Positions 1-10,763 are shown, numbered from the stretch's first letter. The stretch is 64,000 nucleotides of DNA from Vibrio stylophorae (GCF_921293875.1 NZ_CAKLDI010000001.1:2047915-2111914); one strand, 5' to 3'. Numbers and translations are program-made. The notes: generated by a model not told the origin, from the sequence alone.

Positions 1-43
1 CGGCACCCACCATGCCACCGCCAATAATGGTGATATCAAACAT
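1..43 (-). CDS. ubiF: FAD-dependent ubiquinone-biosynthesis hydroxylase, 5' end only
   Basis: Only the first 14 codons lie in the window, read leftward from an ATG at 43. They encode MFDITIIGGGMVGA, a Rossmann dinucleotide-binding start (GxGxxG-like, GGGMVGA) typical of the UbiH/UbiF/VisC flavin monooxygenases that hydroxylate the ubiquinone ring. In Escherichia coli, ubiF lies divergently next to miaB, which is the arrangement here, so the UbiF assignment rests mainly on context. No strong Shine-Dalgarno sequence is visible. Another UbiH-family member would look the same over these residues. Confidence 0.55.
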   Translation of the reverse strand, partial: MFDITIIGGGMVGA

Positions 44-201
44 TTTGTCATCATCAATATGAAACCTTGACTCAAGTGTACCTAGCTCAAGTCCATCCAG
101 CTAGTTTCACGATATTCACAGCAGATGATTCGAAATTTTACCGACAAATCTTAGGGTTATTTTCCACACAATTGGAAGCAAAAGTGACACAGGTCAGCAT
201 C

Positions 202-230
202 TAGTCAGCACGGTTTGAAACGAGTACAAT
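202..230 (+). promoter_or_regulatory. probable miaB promoter
   Basis: TAGTCA (202-207) and TACAAT (225-230) are separated by 17 bp, giving a plausible sigma70 promoter about 95 bp before the miaB start. The rest of the 280-bp divergent spacer (44-324) shows no gene. Confidence 0.35.
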
Positions 231-324
231 ACGCCGCTTGCTAGCGATGTCAGCAGGAAGATCCGCACCCTATCTGGGTTGCAGGCTCAACACGAAGCAC
301 ACATAAGTATGAGCGATAGGTAAA

Positions 325-1749
325 ATGTCAAAGAAATTACTAATCAAAACCTGGGGCTGTCAGATGAACGAATACGATTCATCAAAAATGGCCGATCTTC
401 TCAATAGCACCAATGGCTACGAGCTGACAGAGATCCCAGAAGAAGCTGATGTGCTGCTTTTGAATACCTGTTCAATTCGTGAAAAAGCGCAGGAAAAAGT
501 ATTCCATCAGCTCGGTCGTTGGAAAACACTCAAAGATGCACGCCCACACATCGTCATTGGTGTTGGTGGCTGCGTTGCTACCCAAGAAGGCGATCACATT
601 CGTGAACGCGCACCTTACGTTGACGTGATCTTTGGTCCACAAACCCTGCACCGCTTACCTGAGATGATCAAACAATCTCAAAGCGATGAAGCGCCAGTGA
701 TGGATATCTCATTCCCTGAGATTGAGAAATTCGACCGCCTGCCTGAGCCTCGTGCAGAAGGTCCAACGGCTTTCGTATCCATTATGGAAGGCTGTTCTAA
801 ATACTGTACTTACTGCGTGGTGCCTTATACCCGTGGTGAAGAAGTGAGTCGTCCAATGGATGACGTACTTTACGAAATTGCGCAACTTGCAGAACAAGGT
901 GTGCGTGAAGTAAACCTATTGGGTCAAAACGTAAACGCTTACCGCGGCGCAACGTTTGATGGTGAAATCTGTAGCTTTGCTGAGCTACTTCGCCTTGTGG
1001 CATCCATTGATGGTATCGATCGTATTCGTTACACCACCAGCCACCCAATCGAATTTACCGACGATATCGTTGAAGTGTACAAAGACACCCCTGAGTTGGT
1101 GAGCTTCCTACATCTACCGGTACAAAGCGGTTCCGATCGTATTTTGACCATGATGAAGCGCCCACATACAGCGCTTGAGTACAAATCAAAGATTCGTAAG
1201 CTACGTGAAGCGCGCCCTGGTATCGCCATTAGCTCTGACTTTATTGTTGGCTTCCCAGGCGAAACTGAAGCTGACTTTGAAGCAACCATGAAGCTGATTA
1301 CGGATATCGATTTCGATATGAGCTTTAGCTTTGTCTTCTCACCTCGCCCAGGGACACCAGCGGCAGATATGCCAGATGACACCCCAGAGCAAGCGAAGAA
1401 AGAGCGCTTGTACCGTTTGCAACAGCAAATCAACAGCCAAGCGATGCGCTATTCTCGCTTGATGCTTGGTACTGAGCAGCGTATTTTGGTTGAAGGCCCA
1501 TCGAAGAAGAACCCAATGGAGCTTCGTGGCCGTACTGAAAATAACCGTGTGGTGAACTTTATTGGCCAGCCTGAGCTGATTGGTCAATTTGTTGATGTCA
1601 CCATCACTGATGTATTCCCGAACTCACTCCGTGGTGAGTTGGTTCGCACCGAGCAAGAGATGGGTCTACGTAGCATCACCTCACCTGCTGAGATGATGAG
1701 CAAAACCCGTCGTGAAGATGAGCTAGGTGTTAGCGTCTACACACCTTAA
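325..1749 (+). CDS. miaB: tRNA-2-methylthio-N6-dimethylallyladenosine synthase MiaB
   Basis: MiaB is a radical-SAM methylthiotransferase that converts i6A37 to ms2i6A37 in tRNAs reading UNN codons. The 474-residue product has the full family layout. An N-terminal UPF0004 domain carries three cluster-binding cysteines (KTWGCQMN near residue 12, NTC near 49, GGC near 83). The radical-SAM motif CSKYCTYC lies near residues 157-164, and a C-terminal TRAM domain covers roughly 378-441. The length matches E. coli MiaB (474). The ATG is preceded by a short AGG at 318-320. It is the first gene of a rightward run with ybeZ, ybeY, corC and lnt, the same order as in E. coli. Assignment to MiaB rather than RimO or MtaB is firm from the N-terminal sequence and the context. 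Confidence 0.97.
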   Translation: MSKKLLIKTWGCQMNEYDSSKMADLLNSTNGYELTEIPEEADVLLLNTCSIREKAQEKVFHQLGRWKTLKDARPHIVIGVGGCVATQEGDHIRERAPYVDVIFGPQTLHRLPEMIKQSQSDEAPVMDISFPEIEKFDRLPEPRAEGPTAFVSIMEGCSKYCTYCVVPYTRGEEVSRPMDDVLYEIAQLAEQGVREVNLLGQNVNAYRGATFDGEICSFAELLRLVASIDGIDRIRYTTSHPIEFTDDIVEVYKDTPELVSFLHLPVQSGSDRILTMMKRPHTALEYKSKIRKLREARPGIAISSDFIVGFPGETEADFEATMKLITDIDFDMSFSFVFSPRPGTPAADMPDDTPEQAKKERLYRLQQQINSQAMRYSRLMLGTEQRILVEGPSKKNPMELRGRTENNRVVNFIGQPELIGQFVDVTITDVFPNSLRGELVRTEQEMGLRSITSPAEMMSKTRREDELGVSVYTP

Positions 1750-1758
1750 TATTTCGAT

Positions 1759-1776
1759 GCCGCCCTTCGGGGCGGC
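1759..1776 (+). other. intergenic cUUCGg hairpin
   Basis: A perfect 7-bp stem GCCGCCC/GGGCGGC closes a TTCG tetraloop in the 42-bp gap between miaB and ybeZ. There is no T-tract after it, so it is not a standard intrinsic terminator. It may protect the miaB mRNA 3' end or mark a processing site. Confidence 0.6.
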
Positions 1777-1791
1777 AGCTATGAGGCTAAT

Positions 1792-2850
1792 GTGAACAAA
1801 CTGACAACCTTAGAACTGTCCCTCGAACCTGCTGATAACCACCGTCTTGCCAATCTTTGTGGCCCTTTTGATGACAATCTAAAGCTGCTTGAACGCCGCC
1901 TTGGCGTTGAAATCAACTATCGCGGCAATCAATTTTCTATCGTTGGCGAACCGCATACCAGTGAAGCGGCAAAAGCCATTTTGACCCGTCTTTATGTCGA
2001 TACTGCGCCAGTCAAAGGCCAAATCGGTGACGTAGAGCCAGAGCAAATCCATTTGGCAATCAAAGAGTCTGGTGTACTTGAGCAAAACCTAGAGAGCAGT
2101 ATTCCCTACGGCAAAGAGGTGATGATCAAAACCAAAAAAGGAATCATCAAACCACGGACCCCAAACCAAGCCCAATATGTGATGAACATGGTCACCCATG
2201 ACATCACCTTTGGTATTGGTCCTGCGGGAACCGGTAAAACCTACCTTGCGGTTGCTGCAGCGGTTGATGCATTGGAGCGCCAAGAGATTCGACGCATTTT
2301 GCTGACGCGCCCTGCGGTTGAAGCCGGCGAAAAATTGGGCTTTTTGCCTGGCGATCTCAGTCAAAAAGTCGACCCATATTTGCGCCCGCTCTACGATGCC
2401 CTGTTTGAAATGCTTGGTTTTGAGCGTGTTGAAAAACTGATTGAGCGCAATGTAATTGAAGTCGCGCCGCTGGCTTATATGCGTGGCCGCACCCTCAATG
2501 ATGCCTTTATCATTTTGGATGAAAGCCAAAACACCACGGTTGAGCAGATGAAAATGTTCCTCACCCGTATTGGCTTTAACTCACGCGCGGTGATCACCGG
2601 TGACGTTACGCAAATCGACTTACCTCGCCATACGAAATCTGGCCTGCGTCATGCTATTGAAGTGCTCGCAGAGGTCGATGAGATCAGCTTTAACATGTTC
2701 CAATCCACCGACGTCGTTCGCCATCCTGTGGTTGCGCGTATTGTCGATGCCTATGAAAAGTGGGATGCAGAACAAGCAAAAATTCAAAAAGCTGCAGCGC
2801 AAGCTCGACGTGATGCGGCAGAACACACAGCAAAACCAGAGGTTGAATAA
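1792..2850 (+). CDS. ybeZ: PhoH-like ATPase YbeZ
   Basis: This is a PhoH-family P-loop ATPase of 352 residues, usually encoded immediately before the endoribonuclease YbeY and thought to act with it in RNA metabolism. The Walker A motif GPAGTGKT lies near residue 142 and the Walker B-like motif ILDESQNTT near 240. The N-terminal 110 residues resemble the KH-like extension of YbeZ, and the tail is rich in Ala, Gln and Lys. The start is a GTG at 1792 with GAGGC just upstream; the ATG at 1781 is in another frame and stops after four codons. The stop overlaps the ybeY start by one base (TAATG), suggesting translational coupling. The exact biochemical role of YbeZ remains uncertain in the family. 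Confidence 0.93.
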   Translation: MNKLTTLELSLEPADNHRLANLCGPFDDNLKLLERRLGVEINYRGNQFSIVGEPHTSEAAKAILTRLYVDTAPVKGQIGDVEPEQIHLAIKESGVLEQNLESSIPYGKEVMIKTKKGIIKPRTPNQAQYVMNMVTHDITFGIGPAGTGKTYLAVAAAVDALERQEIRRILLTRPAVEAGEKLGFLPGDLSQKVDPYLRPLYDALFEMLGFERVEKLIERNVIEVAPLAYMRGRTLNDAFIILDESQNTTVEQMKMFLTRIGFNSRAVITGDVTQIDLPRHTKSGLRHAIEVLAEVDEISFNMFQSTDVVRHPVVARIVDAYEKWDAEQAKIQKAAAQARRDAAEHTAKPEVE

Positions 2851-3320
2851 TGGAGCTGTATCTTGATCGCCAAGTCGCATGCGATGAAAGCAATCTACCT
2901 AATCAAGCTGAACTGGAAACTTGGATTCGCGCCGCATTAAGCGGTGCTGATTATCAAGATCCTGAGGCTGAGCTCACCATCCGTTTTGTGGAGCCAGCGG
3001 AAAGCCAACAACTGAACTGTGATTACCGTGGCAAGGATAAACCGACCAATGTGTTGTCCTTTCCATTTGAAGCACCTCCAGGTGTGCCAATGCCACTCCT
3101 TGGCGATCTCATTATTTGTAAACAAGTAGTTGAAATTGAAGCCAAAGAGCAGGAAAAACCAGAAATCGCACATTGGGCGCATATGGTTGTACATGGCTGC
3201 CTGCATCTGCTAGGTTATGACCATATCGAGGATGAGGAAGCCGAAGAGATGGAATCCCTCGAAACACAAGTAATGATCGGGCTTGGTTTTGCTGACCCCT
3301 ATCTGGCTGAAAAAGAGTAA
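2850..3320 (+). CDS. ybeY: rRNA maturation endoribonuclease YbeY
   Basis: YbeY is a single-strand-specific metallo-endoribonuclease needed for 16S rRNA 3'-end maturation and ribosome quality control. The 156-residue product carries the zinc-binding signature [11 protein letters not shown] (H-x3-H-x5-H) near residues 114-124, preceded by the conserved central segment with LGDLIIC. The length agrees with the family (about 155). The ATG overlaps the last base of ybeZ, so expression is probably coupled. A short GC hairpin (GCCCGC/GCGGGC near 3330-3342) separates it from corC. Confidence 0.96.
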   Translation: MELYLDRQVACDESNLPNQAELETWIRAALSGADYQDPEAELTIRFVEPAESQQLNCDYRGKDKPTNVLSFPFEAPPGVPMPLLGDLIICKQVVEIEAKEQEKPEIAHWAHMVVHGCLHLLGYDHIEDEEAEEMESLETQVMIGLGFADPYLAEKE

Positions 3321-3374
3321 GCCACTTGTTGCCCGCTGCGGGCGATGCGCAGTAATTTGTATATAAGAGAGACA

Positions 3375-4247
3375 ATGAACGACGACCATTCGCAAAGTTC
3401 TGAAGGTCCCAGTCGAAAGACCTTCTTTGGACGACTTGGCCAACTTTTTCAAGGTGAACCCAGAGACAAACAAGATCTAGTCGATGTGTTCCGCGATTCA
3501 GAAGAAAATGCCCTTATCGATCACAACACCCGCGATATGCTTGAAGGGGTGATGGAGATCGCCGAGATGCGAGTTCGGGACATTATGATCCCTCGCTCCC
3601 AAATGATCACCATTGAGCGCTCTCAACCGCTGGAAGAGATCATCGATATCATCATCAGTGCCGCACATTCGCGTTATCCGGTGATCAGCGATGATAAAGA
3701 CCATGTGGAAGGGATTTTGCTTGCCAAAGACCTACTTCGCTATCTACGCTCAGATAGTGAAGCCTTTGATCTCGATAAGGTTCTACGTGAAGCTGTTGTT
3801 GTTCCTGAAAGTAAACGAGTGGATCGTCTACTCAAAGAGTTTCGTGAACAGCGCTATCATATGGCCATTGTTGTGGATGAGTTCGGCGGCGTGTCCGGCG
3901 TTGTCACCATTGAAGATATTTTGGAAGAGATTGTCGGCGACATCGAAGATGAGTTCGATGACACCGAAGGCGATGATATTCGCGCACTCAACAAACATAC
4001 CTTCTCGGTCAAAGCGTTGACCACCATTGAAGATTTCAATGACATGTTTGCCACCCACTTCAGTGATGAAGAGGTGGATACCGTGGGTGGTTTGGTGATG
4101 ACAAGCTTTGGTCATTTGCCATCACGCGGTGAAGTGGTGACCATTGCGGGTTACCAGTTTAAGGTCTCTGCGGCCGATAATCGCCGCGTGCTGCAGCTTC
4201 AGGTGACCATTCCTGAGGATGCGCCCGCGCCTAACCTCACGGCGTAA
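3375..4247 (+). CDS. corC: CorC/YbeX CBS-domain transporter-associated protein
   Basis: This cytosolic CBS-domain protein of the CorC/HlyC family (YbeX in E. coli) is linked to magnesium/cobalt efflux and ribosome-related phenotypes. A tandem CBS pair covers roughly residues 60-190 (starting at [10 protein letters not shown]), followed by a C-terminal CorC_HlyC domain (about 205-285). It has no membrane segments, unlike the longer CorB-type proteins. An in-frame ATG exists at 3345, but I chose 3375 because AGAGAGAC lies directly upstream and the 290-residue product (MNDDHSQ...) matches the usual length. It is followed closely by lnt. Confidence 0.93.
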   Translation: MNDDHSQSSEGPSRKTFFGRLGQLFQGEPRDKQDLVDVFRDSEENALIDHNTRDMLEGVMEIAEMRVRDIMIPRSQMITIERSQPLEEIIDIIISAAHSRYPVISDDKDHVEGILLAKDLLRYLRSDSEAFDLDKVLREAVVVPESKRVDRLLKEFREQRYHMAIVVDEFGGVSGVVTIEDILEEIVGDIEDEFDDTEGDDIRALNKHTFSVKALTTIEDFNDMFATHFSDEEVDTVGGLVMTSFGHLPSRGEVVTIAGYQFKVSAADNRRVLQLQVTIPEDAPAPNLTA

Positions 4248-4256
4248 TTCAATGTC

Positions 4257-5807
4257 ATGATGAGCAAATCAACGCGAATCATTCATGCCCTACTGGCGCT
4301 GCTTTGCGGCGCCAGTGCTACATTGGCCTTTGCCCCTTATGGCATTTGGCCTTTGGCGTTTTTTAGCGTCACCGCATTCTTTATCTTAATCAATCAGCGC
4401 AGCGCGAAATCCGCAGCCTTGCTTGGTTTTTTCTGGGGTCTAGGCCAGTTTGGCACTGGCATCAGTTGGGTCTATCACAGCATTGCCAAGTTTGGCGGTT
4501 TACCGCTACCAGCAGGCATTGTGATTATGTTACTTCTGATTGCCTATTTAGCCCTTTACCCAGCCCTTTTTGCCTACCTCACCAATCGCTTTTTTAATCC
4601 GCAGCATTGCCGCCCATGGCTCAGATATTTAATCGCCATGCCCTTGCTCTGGCTACTTTGCGATGCGATTCGTGGCAGCCTATTTACCGGCTTCCCTTGG
4701 CTTTATTTAGGCTATAGCCAAATTGACAGTCCCCTATCGGCCATTGCCCCTGTGTTTGGCGTTCAAGGGATCACCTTAGCCATTATTTTATGCGCTAGTG
4801 CCTTGGCTTGGAGCCTAAAATGGCGCAGCCTAAAGCCACTAACCACCCTTATGGTCGTCGCGGGTGTGTGCGCGCTCTGCTGGTGGGGACAGCCTAAGTG
4901 GCTCAAAGCTGGCGAACAGAGCTATCAGGTCAGTATGATTCAGGGCAATATTCCGCAGCATCTTAAATGGCAACCACAAATGCGTGGCATCACCCTGATG
5001 CGCTACTTCGAACTGACCCGTCAACACTGGGACAGCGATATCATCATTTGGCCTGAAGCTGCACTGCCGGTGTTTGAAACCGATGTACCAGAATATCTTG
5101 CGAGTGTGGATAGTGCCGCGCGCAAAAATGGTGTCAGCGTACTAACGGGGATTATCGATCTGCGGCCAAATCATGGTGATATCTACAATAGCATTTTGGT
5201 ATTAGGTGACAGCGAGCAAGACAGTTACAACTACGATACCGCGCAGCGCTATAACAAGAACCATTTAGTGCCCTTTGGTGAATTTGTACCCTTTGAGTCG
5301 TTGCTGCGAAAACTTGGCCCGCTCTTTAACTTACCCATGTCTTCGTTTAATCGCGGACCTCGTATTCAGCCTAATCTGATTGCTCATGGACTCTCCATGG
5401 CATCTGCGCTTTGCTATGAAATCGCCTTTTCTGGTTTGGTACGTAGCAATGTGCACGCGAATACCGGCGCGATTCTAACTCTGTCCAATGATGCTTGGTT
5501 TGGTAATACCATCGGCCCACACCAGCACCTCGAAATTGCACGAATGCGCGCCTTAGAGCTTGGCCGCCCAGTACTTCGCGCGACCAATACAGGAATTACC
5601 GCAGCCATTGACCTTAATGGCCAACTGATGGCAACGCTGCCGCAATTTAAAACCCAAGTGCTGACCACCACCATTCATCCCGGGGTAGGCGCCACACCAT
5701 TTTGGAAATGGGGCTATCGCCCACTGTGGATTGCCAGCATATTGCTCACCATTTGGGGCCTGTGGCAGCGACGCAAGCAGAAAAAAGTGCTCAGCCAAAG
5801 ACAGTAG
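4257..5807 (+). CDS. lnt: apolipoprotein N-acyltransferase Lnt
   Basis: Lnt is an inner-membrane enzyme that transfers an acyl chain from phospholipid to the N-terminal cysteine of apolipoproteins, the last step of lipoprotein maturation before Lol sorting. The product is 516 residues (515 if the second ATG at 4260 is used), close to E. coli (512). About six hydrophobic segments fill residues 1-210, and a nitrilase/CN-hydrolase domain follows with the expected triad: Glu in IIWPEAALP, Lys in NKNHLVPFGEF and Cys in ALCYEIAF. A last membrane segment and a basic tail close the protein. It is the terminal gene of the miaB-ybeZYX-lnt run. Several lipoproteins in this window (LptE, RlpA, MlaA) are likely substrates. 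Confidence 0.96.
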   Translation: MMSKSTRIIHALLALLCGASATLAFAPYGIWPLAFFSVTAFFILINQRSAKSAALLGFFWGLGQFGTGISWVYHSIAKFGGLPLPAGIVIMLLLIAYLALYPALFAYLTNRFFNPQHCRPWLRYLIAMPLLWLLCDAIRGSLFTGFPWLYLGYSQIDSPLSAIAPVFGVQGITLAIILCASALAWSLKWRSLKPLTTLMVVAGVCALCWWGQPKWLKAGEQSYQVSMIQGNIPQHLKWQPQMRGITLMRYFELTRQHWDSDIIIWPEAALPVFETDVPEYLASVDSAARKNGVSVLTGIIDLRPNHGDIYNSILVLGDSEQDSYNYDTAQRYNKNHLVPFGEFVPFESLLRKLGPLFNLPMSSFNRGPRIQPNLIAHGLSMASALCYEIAFSGLVRSNVHANTGAILTLSNDAWFGNTIGPHQHLEIARMRALELGRPVLRATNTGITAAIDLNGQLMATLPQFKTQVLTTTIHPGVGATPFWKWGYRPLWIASILLTIWGLWQRRKQKKVLSQRQ

Positions 5808-5883
5808 CGCAATCAGCCAGAACAAGAGCCCCCCAAATCAATGGCTCAGCATCTGAATCACTGGCGTCATAAAAATCGGAATA

Positions 5884-5909
5884 AAAAAAGCAGCCTAGGC
5901 TGCTTTTTT
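5884..5909. terminator. bidirectional terminator between lnt and ybeL
   Basis: The palindrome AAAAAAGCAGCC-TA-GGCTGCTTTTTT has an A-tract on one side and a T-tract on the other. It sits between the convergent ends of lnt and ybeL and should terminate both. Confidence 0.9.
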
Positions 5910-5912
5910 CGA

Positions 5913-6398
5913 TTATGGCTCAAAGGATTTTCGATGAAAGCGCTGGCAACCACACTCGGGGCAAGCATCAATCACCTCAGGATAAGTGATCATTTTTTGC
6001 CAGTGGCACGACTCGCAGCACAAACGGCCAAAACCAATCATCTCACCGGCATGATAAACACCATGATGCTCTAAATCTTGAGTCAGCTCATGCCACTCCA
6101 CTTGGGTCTTATCGGTAATATCGGCAAGCCCAGCCCAAATCGAGTCACTGACCAGCTGATAAAATGGACTGTCAGTAAAAGAGCTTTCCTGACTTTCCTT
6201 TAAATCCTTGCGAAACTCACTCATATCACGTTTGACATAAGCAGCAATTAAAGACCATTCATCCTTGGTCATCTCTTCCAGCGCATCCAAATAGGGTGCC
6301 CCTTGGTCTAACCAACGCTTCAACTCCTCGGGACTGTTGGCCATGCTGCGGGTAATTTTCGCCAATAAGGCTTCATAATCGGCTTTTTGTTTACTCAT
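5913..6398 (-). CDS. ybeL: zinc-ribbon protein YbeL (DUF1451)
   Basis: This 161-residue cytosolic protein of the YbeL/DUF1451 family has no established function. The N-terminal two thirds are helical and charged. The C-terminal part carries two zinc-knuckle pairs, CESC near residue 130 and CPEC near 149, forming a rubredoxin-like zinc ribbon. It is convergent with lnt, shares its terminator, and diverges from leuS, a neighbourhood also found in E. coli. The start at MSKQKAD is preceded on the minus strand by an AAGGTGCTTT-type Shine-Dalgarno sequence. Confidence 0.9.
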   Translation of the reverse strand: MSKQKADYEALLAKITRSMANSPEELKRWLDQGAPYLDALEEMTKDEWSLIAAYVKRDMSEFRKDLKESQESSFTDSPFYQLVSDSIWAGLADITDKTQVEWHELTQDLEHHGVYHAGEMIGFGRLCCESCHWQKMITYPEVIDACPECGCQRFHRKSFEP

Positions 6399-6514
6399 AA
6401 AGCACCTTTCTCATTCAGCTATTGTTGACACTAGCGCCTTTGGTTATCCTATGCCGATTAAGTATTATCGGTTCCAACCGAACTCACAAATCTGAAGATA
6501 ACCGGACATCACTG

Positions 6515-9088
6515 ATGCAAGATCAATATAACCCGCAAGAGATTGAACAGAAGGTTCAAAAACACTGGGATGAAAACCAGACCTTTGCCGTCACGGAAGA
6601 CGACAATAAAGAGAAGTTCTACTGTCTATCCATGTTCCCGTACCCAAGTGGTCGACTGCACATGGGTCACGTGCGCAACTACACCATTGGTGATGTGATC
6701 TCTCGTTATCAACGTATGCAAGGCAAAAACGTGATGCAACCTATTGGCTGGGATGCCTTTGGTCTGCCTGCGGAAAACGCTGCGGTGAAAAACAACACAG
6801 CACCAGCGCCTTGGACTTACGAAAACATCGAATACATGAAAAACCAGCTCAAACTCTTGGGCTTTGGTTATGACTGGAACCGTGAATTTGCCACCTGTAC
6901 CCCTGAGTACTACCGCTGGGAACAAGAGTTCTTCACTAAGCTTTACGAAAAAGGCTTGGTTTACAAAAAGACCTCTTCAGTAAACTGGTGTCCAAATGAC
7001 CAAACCGTGCTTGCCAACGAGCAAGTGGAAGATGGCTGCTGCTGGCGCTGTGATACCCCTGTAGAACAAAAAGAGATTCCACAGTGGTTTATTAAGATCA
7101 CCGCTTACGCGCAAGAGCTGCTAGACGATCTTGATAGCCTTGAAGGCTGGCCTGAGATGGTAAAAACCATGCAGCGCAACTGGATTGGTCGCTCTGAAGG
7201 TGTGGAGCTAAAATTTGCAGTTGCAGGTCAATCAGACCTTGAGGTTTATACCACACGTCCAGATACCCTCATGGGTGTGACTTATGTAGGTATCGCAGCA
7301 GGTCACCCACTAGCAACACTCGCAGCGCAAAGCAATCCAGCACTGGCGGCATTCATCGATGAGTGTAAAAACACCAAGGTTGCAGAAGCTGAGCTTGCGA
7401 CCATGGAGAAAAAAGGGATGGATACCGGCCTGACCGCGATCCACCCACTCAACGGTCGTGAAGTGCCAATCTATGTCGCCAACTTCGTATTGATGGATTA
7501 TGGTACAGGCGCTGTCATGGCGGTTCCTGCGCACGACCAACGTGACTTTGAATTCGCAACTAAGTACGGCCTAGACATCATTCCTGTGATCAAGCCAGCT
7601 GATGGTAGCGCACTAGACGTCTCAGAAGCAGCATACACCGAAAAAGGCGTATTGTTTGATTCTGGCGAATTTGATGGTCTTGCATTCCAAGAAGCATTCG
7701 ATGCCATCGCAGCCAAGCTTGAAGCTGAAGGCAAAGGCGTGAAAACCGTGAACTTCCGTCTTCGTGACTGGGGTGTTTCACGTCAACGTTACTGGGGTGC
7801 GCCAATCCCAATGGTGACCACTGAAGATGGTGTTGTTCATCCAGTACCAGCAGAACAACTACCCGTGATTCTGCCTGAAGATGTGGTGATGGATGGTGTA
7901 ACAAGCCCTATCAAAGCGGATAAAGAGTGGGCGAAGACCACCTTTAACGGTGAGCCTGCGCTACGTGAAACTGACACCTTTGATACCTTTATGGAATCAT
8001 CTTGGTACTACGCACGTTACTGTAGCCCTCAAGCCGACGATATTTTGGATGCTGATAAAGCCAACTACTGGCTACCGGTTGACCAATACATCGGTGGTAT
8101 CGAACACGCCTGTATGCACCTTTTGTACTCACGTTTCTTCCACAAGTTGCTGCGTGATGCAGGTTATGTAACGTCAGATGAACCATTCAAGAAGCTACTT
8201 TGCCAAGGTATGGTGCTGGCAGATGCCTTCTACTACACCACAGACAAAGGTGGTAAAGAGTGGGTGGCGCCAACAGATGTTCGTGTTGAGCGTGATGGTA
8301 AAGGCCGCATCGTTGCTGCGACCGACAATCACGGTCGTAACGTTGAACACTCTGGCATGATCAAAATGTCGAAGTCGAAAAATAACGGCATCGACCCACA
8401 AGAGATGGTAGATAAATACGGCGCAGATACCGTTCGTCTATTTATGATGTTCGCATCACCTGCTGAAATGACCTTGGAATGGCAAGAGTCTGGCGTTGAA
8501 GGCGCGAACCGCTTCTTGAAACGTATTTGGAAACTGGTTCACGACCACGTGAGCCAAGGTCCAGTAGACGCGCTCAATGTTGCAAGCCTCAATGGCGATC
8601 AAAAAGCACTTCGCCGCGATGTGCACAAAGCGATTGCCAAAGTAAGTGATGATGTGGGTCGTCGTCAGACCTTCAACACCGCAATCGCTGCGATCATGGA
8701 GCTGATGAACAAGCTTGGCAAAGCGCCACAACAAGAGTCGCAAGATCGCGCCATCTTGGATGAAGCACTAAAAGCAGTTGTTGCCATGCTTTACCCAATC
8801 ACCCCGCACTTTAGCTTTACCCTATGGGAAGCGCTGGGTGAAGCAGATGTGGATCACGCACCATGGCCGAATTTTGATGAAAGCGCTTTGGTTGAAGATG
8901 AGAAGCTTATTGTGGTGCAAGTGAACGGTAAAGTTCGCGCTAAAATCACAGTTGCAGCAGATGCATCTTCTGAGCAAGTGCAAGAACTTGGCCTCAGCGA
9001 TGAAAATGTCGCTAAATTTACTGAAGACAAGACCATCCGTAAGGTGATCTACGTTCCGGGTAAATTGCTCAACATCGTTGCCAACTAA
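6515..9088 (+). CDS. leuS: leucyl-tRNA synthetase
   Basis: This class Ia aminoacyl-tRNA synthetase charges tRNA-Leu and edits mischarged products. The 857-residue product has HMGH within [15 protein letters not shown] near residue 42, a CP1 editing domain (about 220-415, with the Thr-rich TTRPDTLMG motif), KMSKSKNNG near residue 618, and a C-terminal anticodon-binding and tRNA-contacting region. An upstream in-frame TTG (6422) would add 31 unrelated residues; the ATG at 6515 gives the conserved MQDQYNP start. A perfect -35 hexamer TTGACA lies at 6425-6430, but the candidate -10 hexamers after it are weak. lptE and holA follow closely, an arrangement conserved in enteric bacteria and vibrios. 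Confidence 0.98.
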   Translation: MQDQYNPQEIEQKVQKHWDENQTFAVTEDDNKEKFYCLSMFPYPSGRLHMGHVRNYTIGDVISRYQRMQGKNVMQPIGWDAFGLPAENAAVKNNTAPAPWTYENIEYMKNQLKLLGFGYDWNREFATCTPEYYRWEQEFFTKLYEKGLVYKKTSSVNWCPNDQTVLANEQVEDGCCWRCDTPVEQKEIPQWFIKITAYAQELLDDLDSLEGWPEMVKTMQRNWIGRSEGVELKFAVAGQSDLEVYTTRPDTLMGVTYVGIAAGHPLATLAAQSNPALAAFIDECKNTKVAEAELATMEKKGMDTGLTAIHPLNGREVPIYVANFVLMDYGTGAVMAVPAHDQRDFEFATKYGLDIIPVIKPADGSALDVSEAAYTEKGVLFDSGEFDGLAFQEAFDAIAAKLEAEGKGVKTVNFRLRDWGVSRQRYWGAPIPMVTTEDGVVHPVPAEQLPVILPEDVVMDGVTSPIKADKEWAKTTFNGEPALRETDTFDTFMESSWYYARYCSPQADDILDADKANYWLPVDQYIGGIEHACMHLLYSRFFHKLLRDAGYVTSDEPFKKLLCQGMVLADAFYYTTDKGGKEWVAPTDVRVERDGKGRIVAATDNHGRNVEHSGMIKMSKSKNNGIDPQEMVDKYGADTVRLFMMFASPAEMTLEWQESGVEGANRFLKRIWKLVHDHVSQGPVDALNVASLNGDQKALRRDVHKAIAKVSDDVGRRQTFNTAIAAIMELMNKLGKAPQQESQDRAILDEALKAVVAMLYPITPHFSFTLWEALGEADVDHAPWPNFDESALVEDEKLIVVQVNGKVRAKITVAADASSEQVQELGLSDENVAKFTEDKTIRKVIYVPGKLLNIVAN

Positions 9089-9141
9089 GGTTGGCAACCC
9101 TGTTTCGCAACATCATTCGGACCGAATAAAAGGAACTCAAT

Positions 9142-9693
9142 ATGCCCCGTACTTTGCTGCGTTGGAGTGTGATTATGCTGGTCGCCTTGGTGACCAGCGG
9201 TTGTGGTTTTCACCTGCGAGGCTCCTACAGCCTACCTGCAGAAGTGACTGAACTCTCCATCACCAGTTTTGACACATACGGCACCTTAACGCGTTATTTG
9301 AAAAACCAAATTCGTCAACAAGATGTAACTGTGGTTGCGCCGCATGCCAGCGTTCCCAATTTGCATCTTCAGTCTGAATCCTTTGGTGAACGCACCGTGT
9401 CGCTTTATCAAAACGGCCGCGCAGCTGAGTATGAGCTGAGTTTAACTGTGGCTTATTCAGTCACAGTTCCCGATATGGGCACTCGCCAGTATTCCACTAT
9501 GGTGCATCGAAATTATTTAGATAACCCATTAACGGCGCTGGCAAAATCTGTTGAGCGCGACAAGATTGAAAATGAGATGCGCCAGCAGGCGGTACAGCAG
9601 ATCATTCGTCAATTGGGTCGTCTCAACACCACCTATGATGCTCAGCACGATCCCGATTCGGTGAAAGTGCGAACCCTTGAAAGTGCGCAATAG
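9142..9693 (+). CDS. lptE: LPS-assembly lipoprotein LptE
   Basis: LptE is an outer-membrane lipoprotein that plugs the LptD barrel and delivers lipopolysaccharide to the cell surface. The 183-residue precursor has a type II signal peptide with lipobox VTSGC (lipidated Cys21), followed directly by the family motif GFHLRG. The remainder has the alternating beta pattern of LptE (RlpB). The length matches the family (E. coli 193). It lies between leuS and holA, starts 53 bp after leuS and ends 5 bp before holA, so it is presumably co-transcribed. The Shine-Dalgarno AAAGGAA is well placed. Confidence 0.95.
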   Translation: MPRTLLRWSVIMLVALVTSGCGFHLRGSYSLPAEVTELSITSFDTYGTLTRYLKNQIRQQDVTVVAPHASVPNLHLQSESFGERTVSLYQNGRAAEYELSLTVAYSVTVPDMGTRQYSTMVHRNYLDNPLTALAKSVERDKIENEMRQQAVQQIIRQLGRLNTTYDAQHDPDSVKVRTLESAQ

Positions 9694-9698
9694 TTTCA

Positions 9699-10751
9699 AT
9701 GCGCACTTATCCAGAACAGCTTCAGCAAAAATTAAATCAAGGCCTTCACCGCAGTTATCTTATCTGTGGTGATGAGCCTTTGCTAAAACTTGAAAGCCAA
9801 CAAGCCATTATTCAGGCCGCAAAAGCCCAAGGCTTTTTAGAGCGGCATGCATTTACCCTTGATGCCAGTCTTGATTGGCAGCAAGTCTATGACTGCGCAA
9901 ATGCATTAAGCCTTTTTGCGCAAAGACAGATCATTGAGCTACAAATTGGCGACAAAGGTATTGGTAAACACAGCCAAGCCCTGATTGAGCTCTGCCATAT
10001 GTTGCATGATGATCTCATTTTGATTGTCAGTGGCGAGCGTCTCAACAAACAGCAGGAAAATAGCAAATGGGCCAAAGCGATCATGGCTCAGGGTTTATTT
10101 GTCCCTTGCTTGACGCCAGATAGCCAACGTCTGCCACGCTTTGTTCAGCAGCGCTGCCAGCAAGTGGGATTCAAAGCGGATACCGCCAGTATTCAGCTGT
10201 TATGCCAATGGCATGAAGGCAATTTACTCGCGCTGAGCCAAAGCCTTGAAAAACTCTCACTGCTCTACCCTGATGGTCTATTAACACTGCCACGGCTTGA
10301 AGAGGCGCTTAGCCGCCACCATCACTACACACCATTTCAATTGGTTGATAGTCTTTTGGCAGGCCAAGGCAAACGCAGCTTACGCATTTTAGAGCAGCTT
10401 GAAGCAGAAGGCGTGGAGCTCACCATTTTACTGCGCACGCTCCAAAAAGAACTGGCACAACTCATCACCCTAAGCCAAGCCATGGCACAGGGTGAAGCCA
10501 TGAATCAAAGCTTTAATCGCCTACAAATTTGGCAAAATAAGCGCCCCCTTTACCAGCAAGCACTTAGCCGTTTTTCGGCCGAGTATTGGCGCCAAACTTG
10601 GCACCAACTGGCCATGCTTGAAATTCAAGTCAAACAAGATTTTGATGGCCAACATTGGCCCATGCTAAAACAATTTTGCCTGCGCTGGTGTCCACCTCAT
10701 GTGAACCAGCCCCATAGCCTCACATTTGGGCATATGCAGACAGCACAATAA
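9699..10751 (+). CDS. holA: DNA polymerase III delta subunit
   Basis: HolA (delta) is the clamp-loader wrench that opens the beta sliding clamp. The 350-residue product begins with the family start MRTYPEQLQQKLNQGL and the YLICGDEPLLKLES segment. Three domains follow: an AAA+-like N-terminal domain without a functional Walker A (normal for delta), a middle helical domain, and a C-terminal collar domain ending near 340. The length is like E. coli HolA (343). It starts 5 bp after lptE. An extended -10 element for the next operon lies just downstream of its stop. Confidence 0.95.
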   Translation: MRTYPEQLQQKLNQGLHRSYLICGDEPLLKLESQQAIIQAAKAQGFLERHAFTLDASLDWQQVYDCANALSLFAQRQIIELQIGDKGIGKHSQALIELCHMLHDDLILIVSGERLNKQQENSKWAKAIMAQGLFVPCLTPDSQRLPRFVQQRCQQVGFKADTASIQLLCQWHEGNLLALSQSLEKLSLLYPDGLLTLPRLEEALSRHHHYTPFQLVDSLLAGQGKRSLRILEQLEAEGVELTILLRTLQKELAQLITLSQAMAQGEAMNQSFNRLQIWQNKRPLYQQALSRFSAEYWRQTWHQLAMLEIQVKQDFDGQHWPMLKQFCLRWCPPHVNQPHSLTFGHMQTAQ

Positions 10752-10763
10752 GGCAAAACGCCG

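Noticed and set aside
5841-6074. 77-codon rightward open frame after lnt
   Set aside because: It crosses the bidirectional terminator and lies opposite ybeL, whose zinc ribbon is clear.
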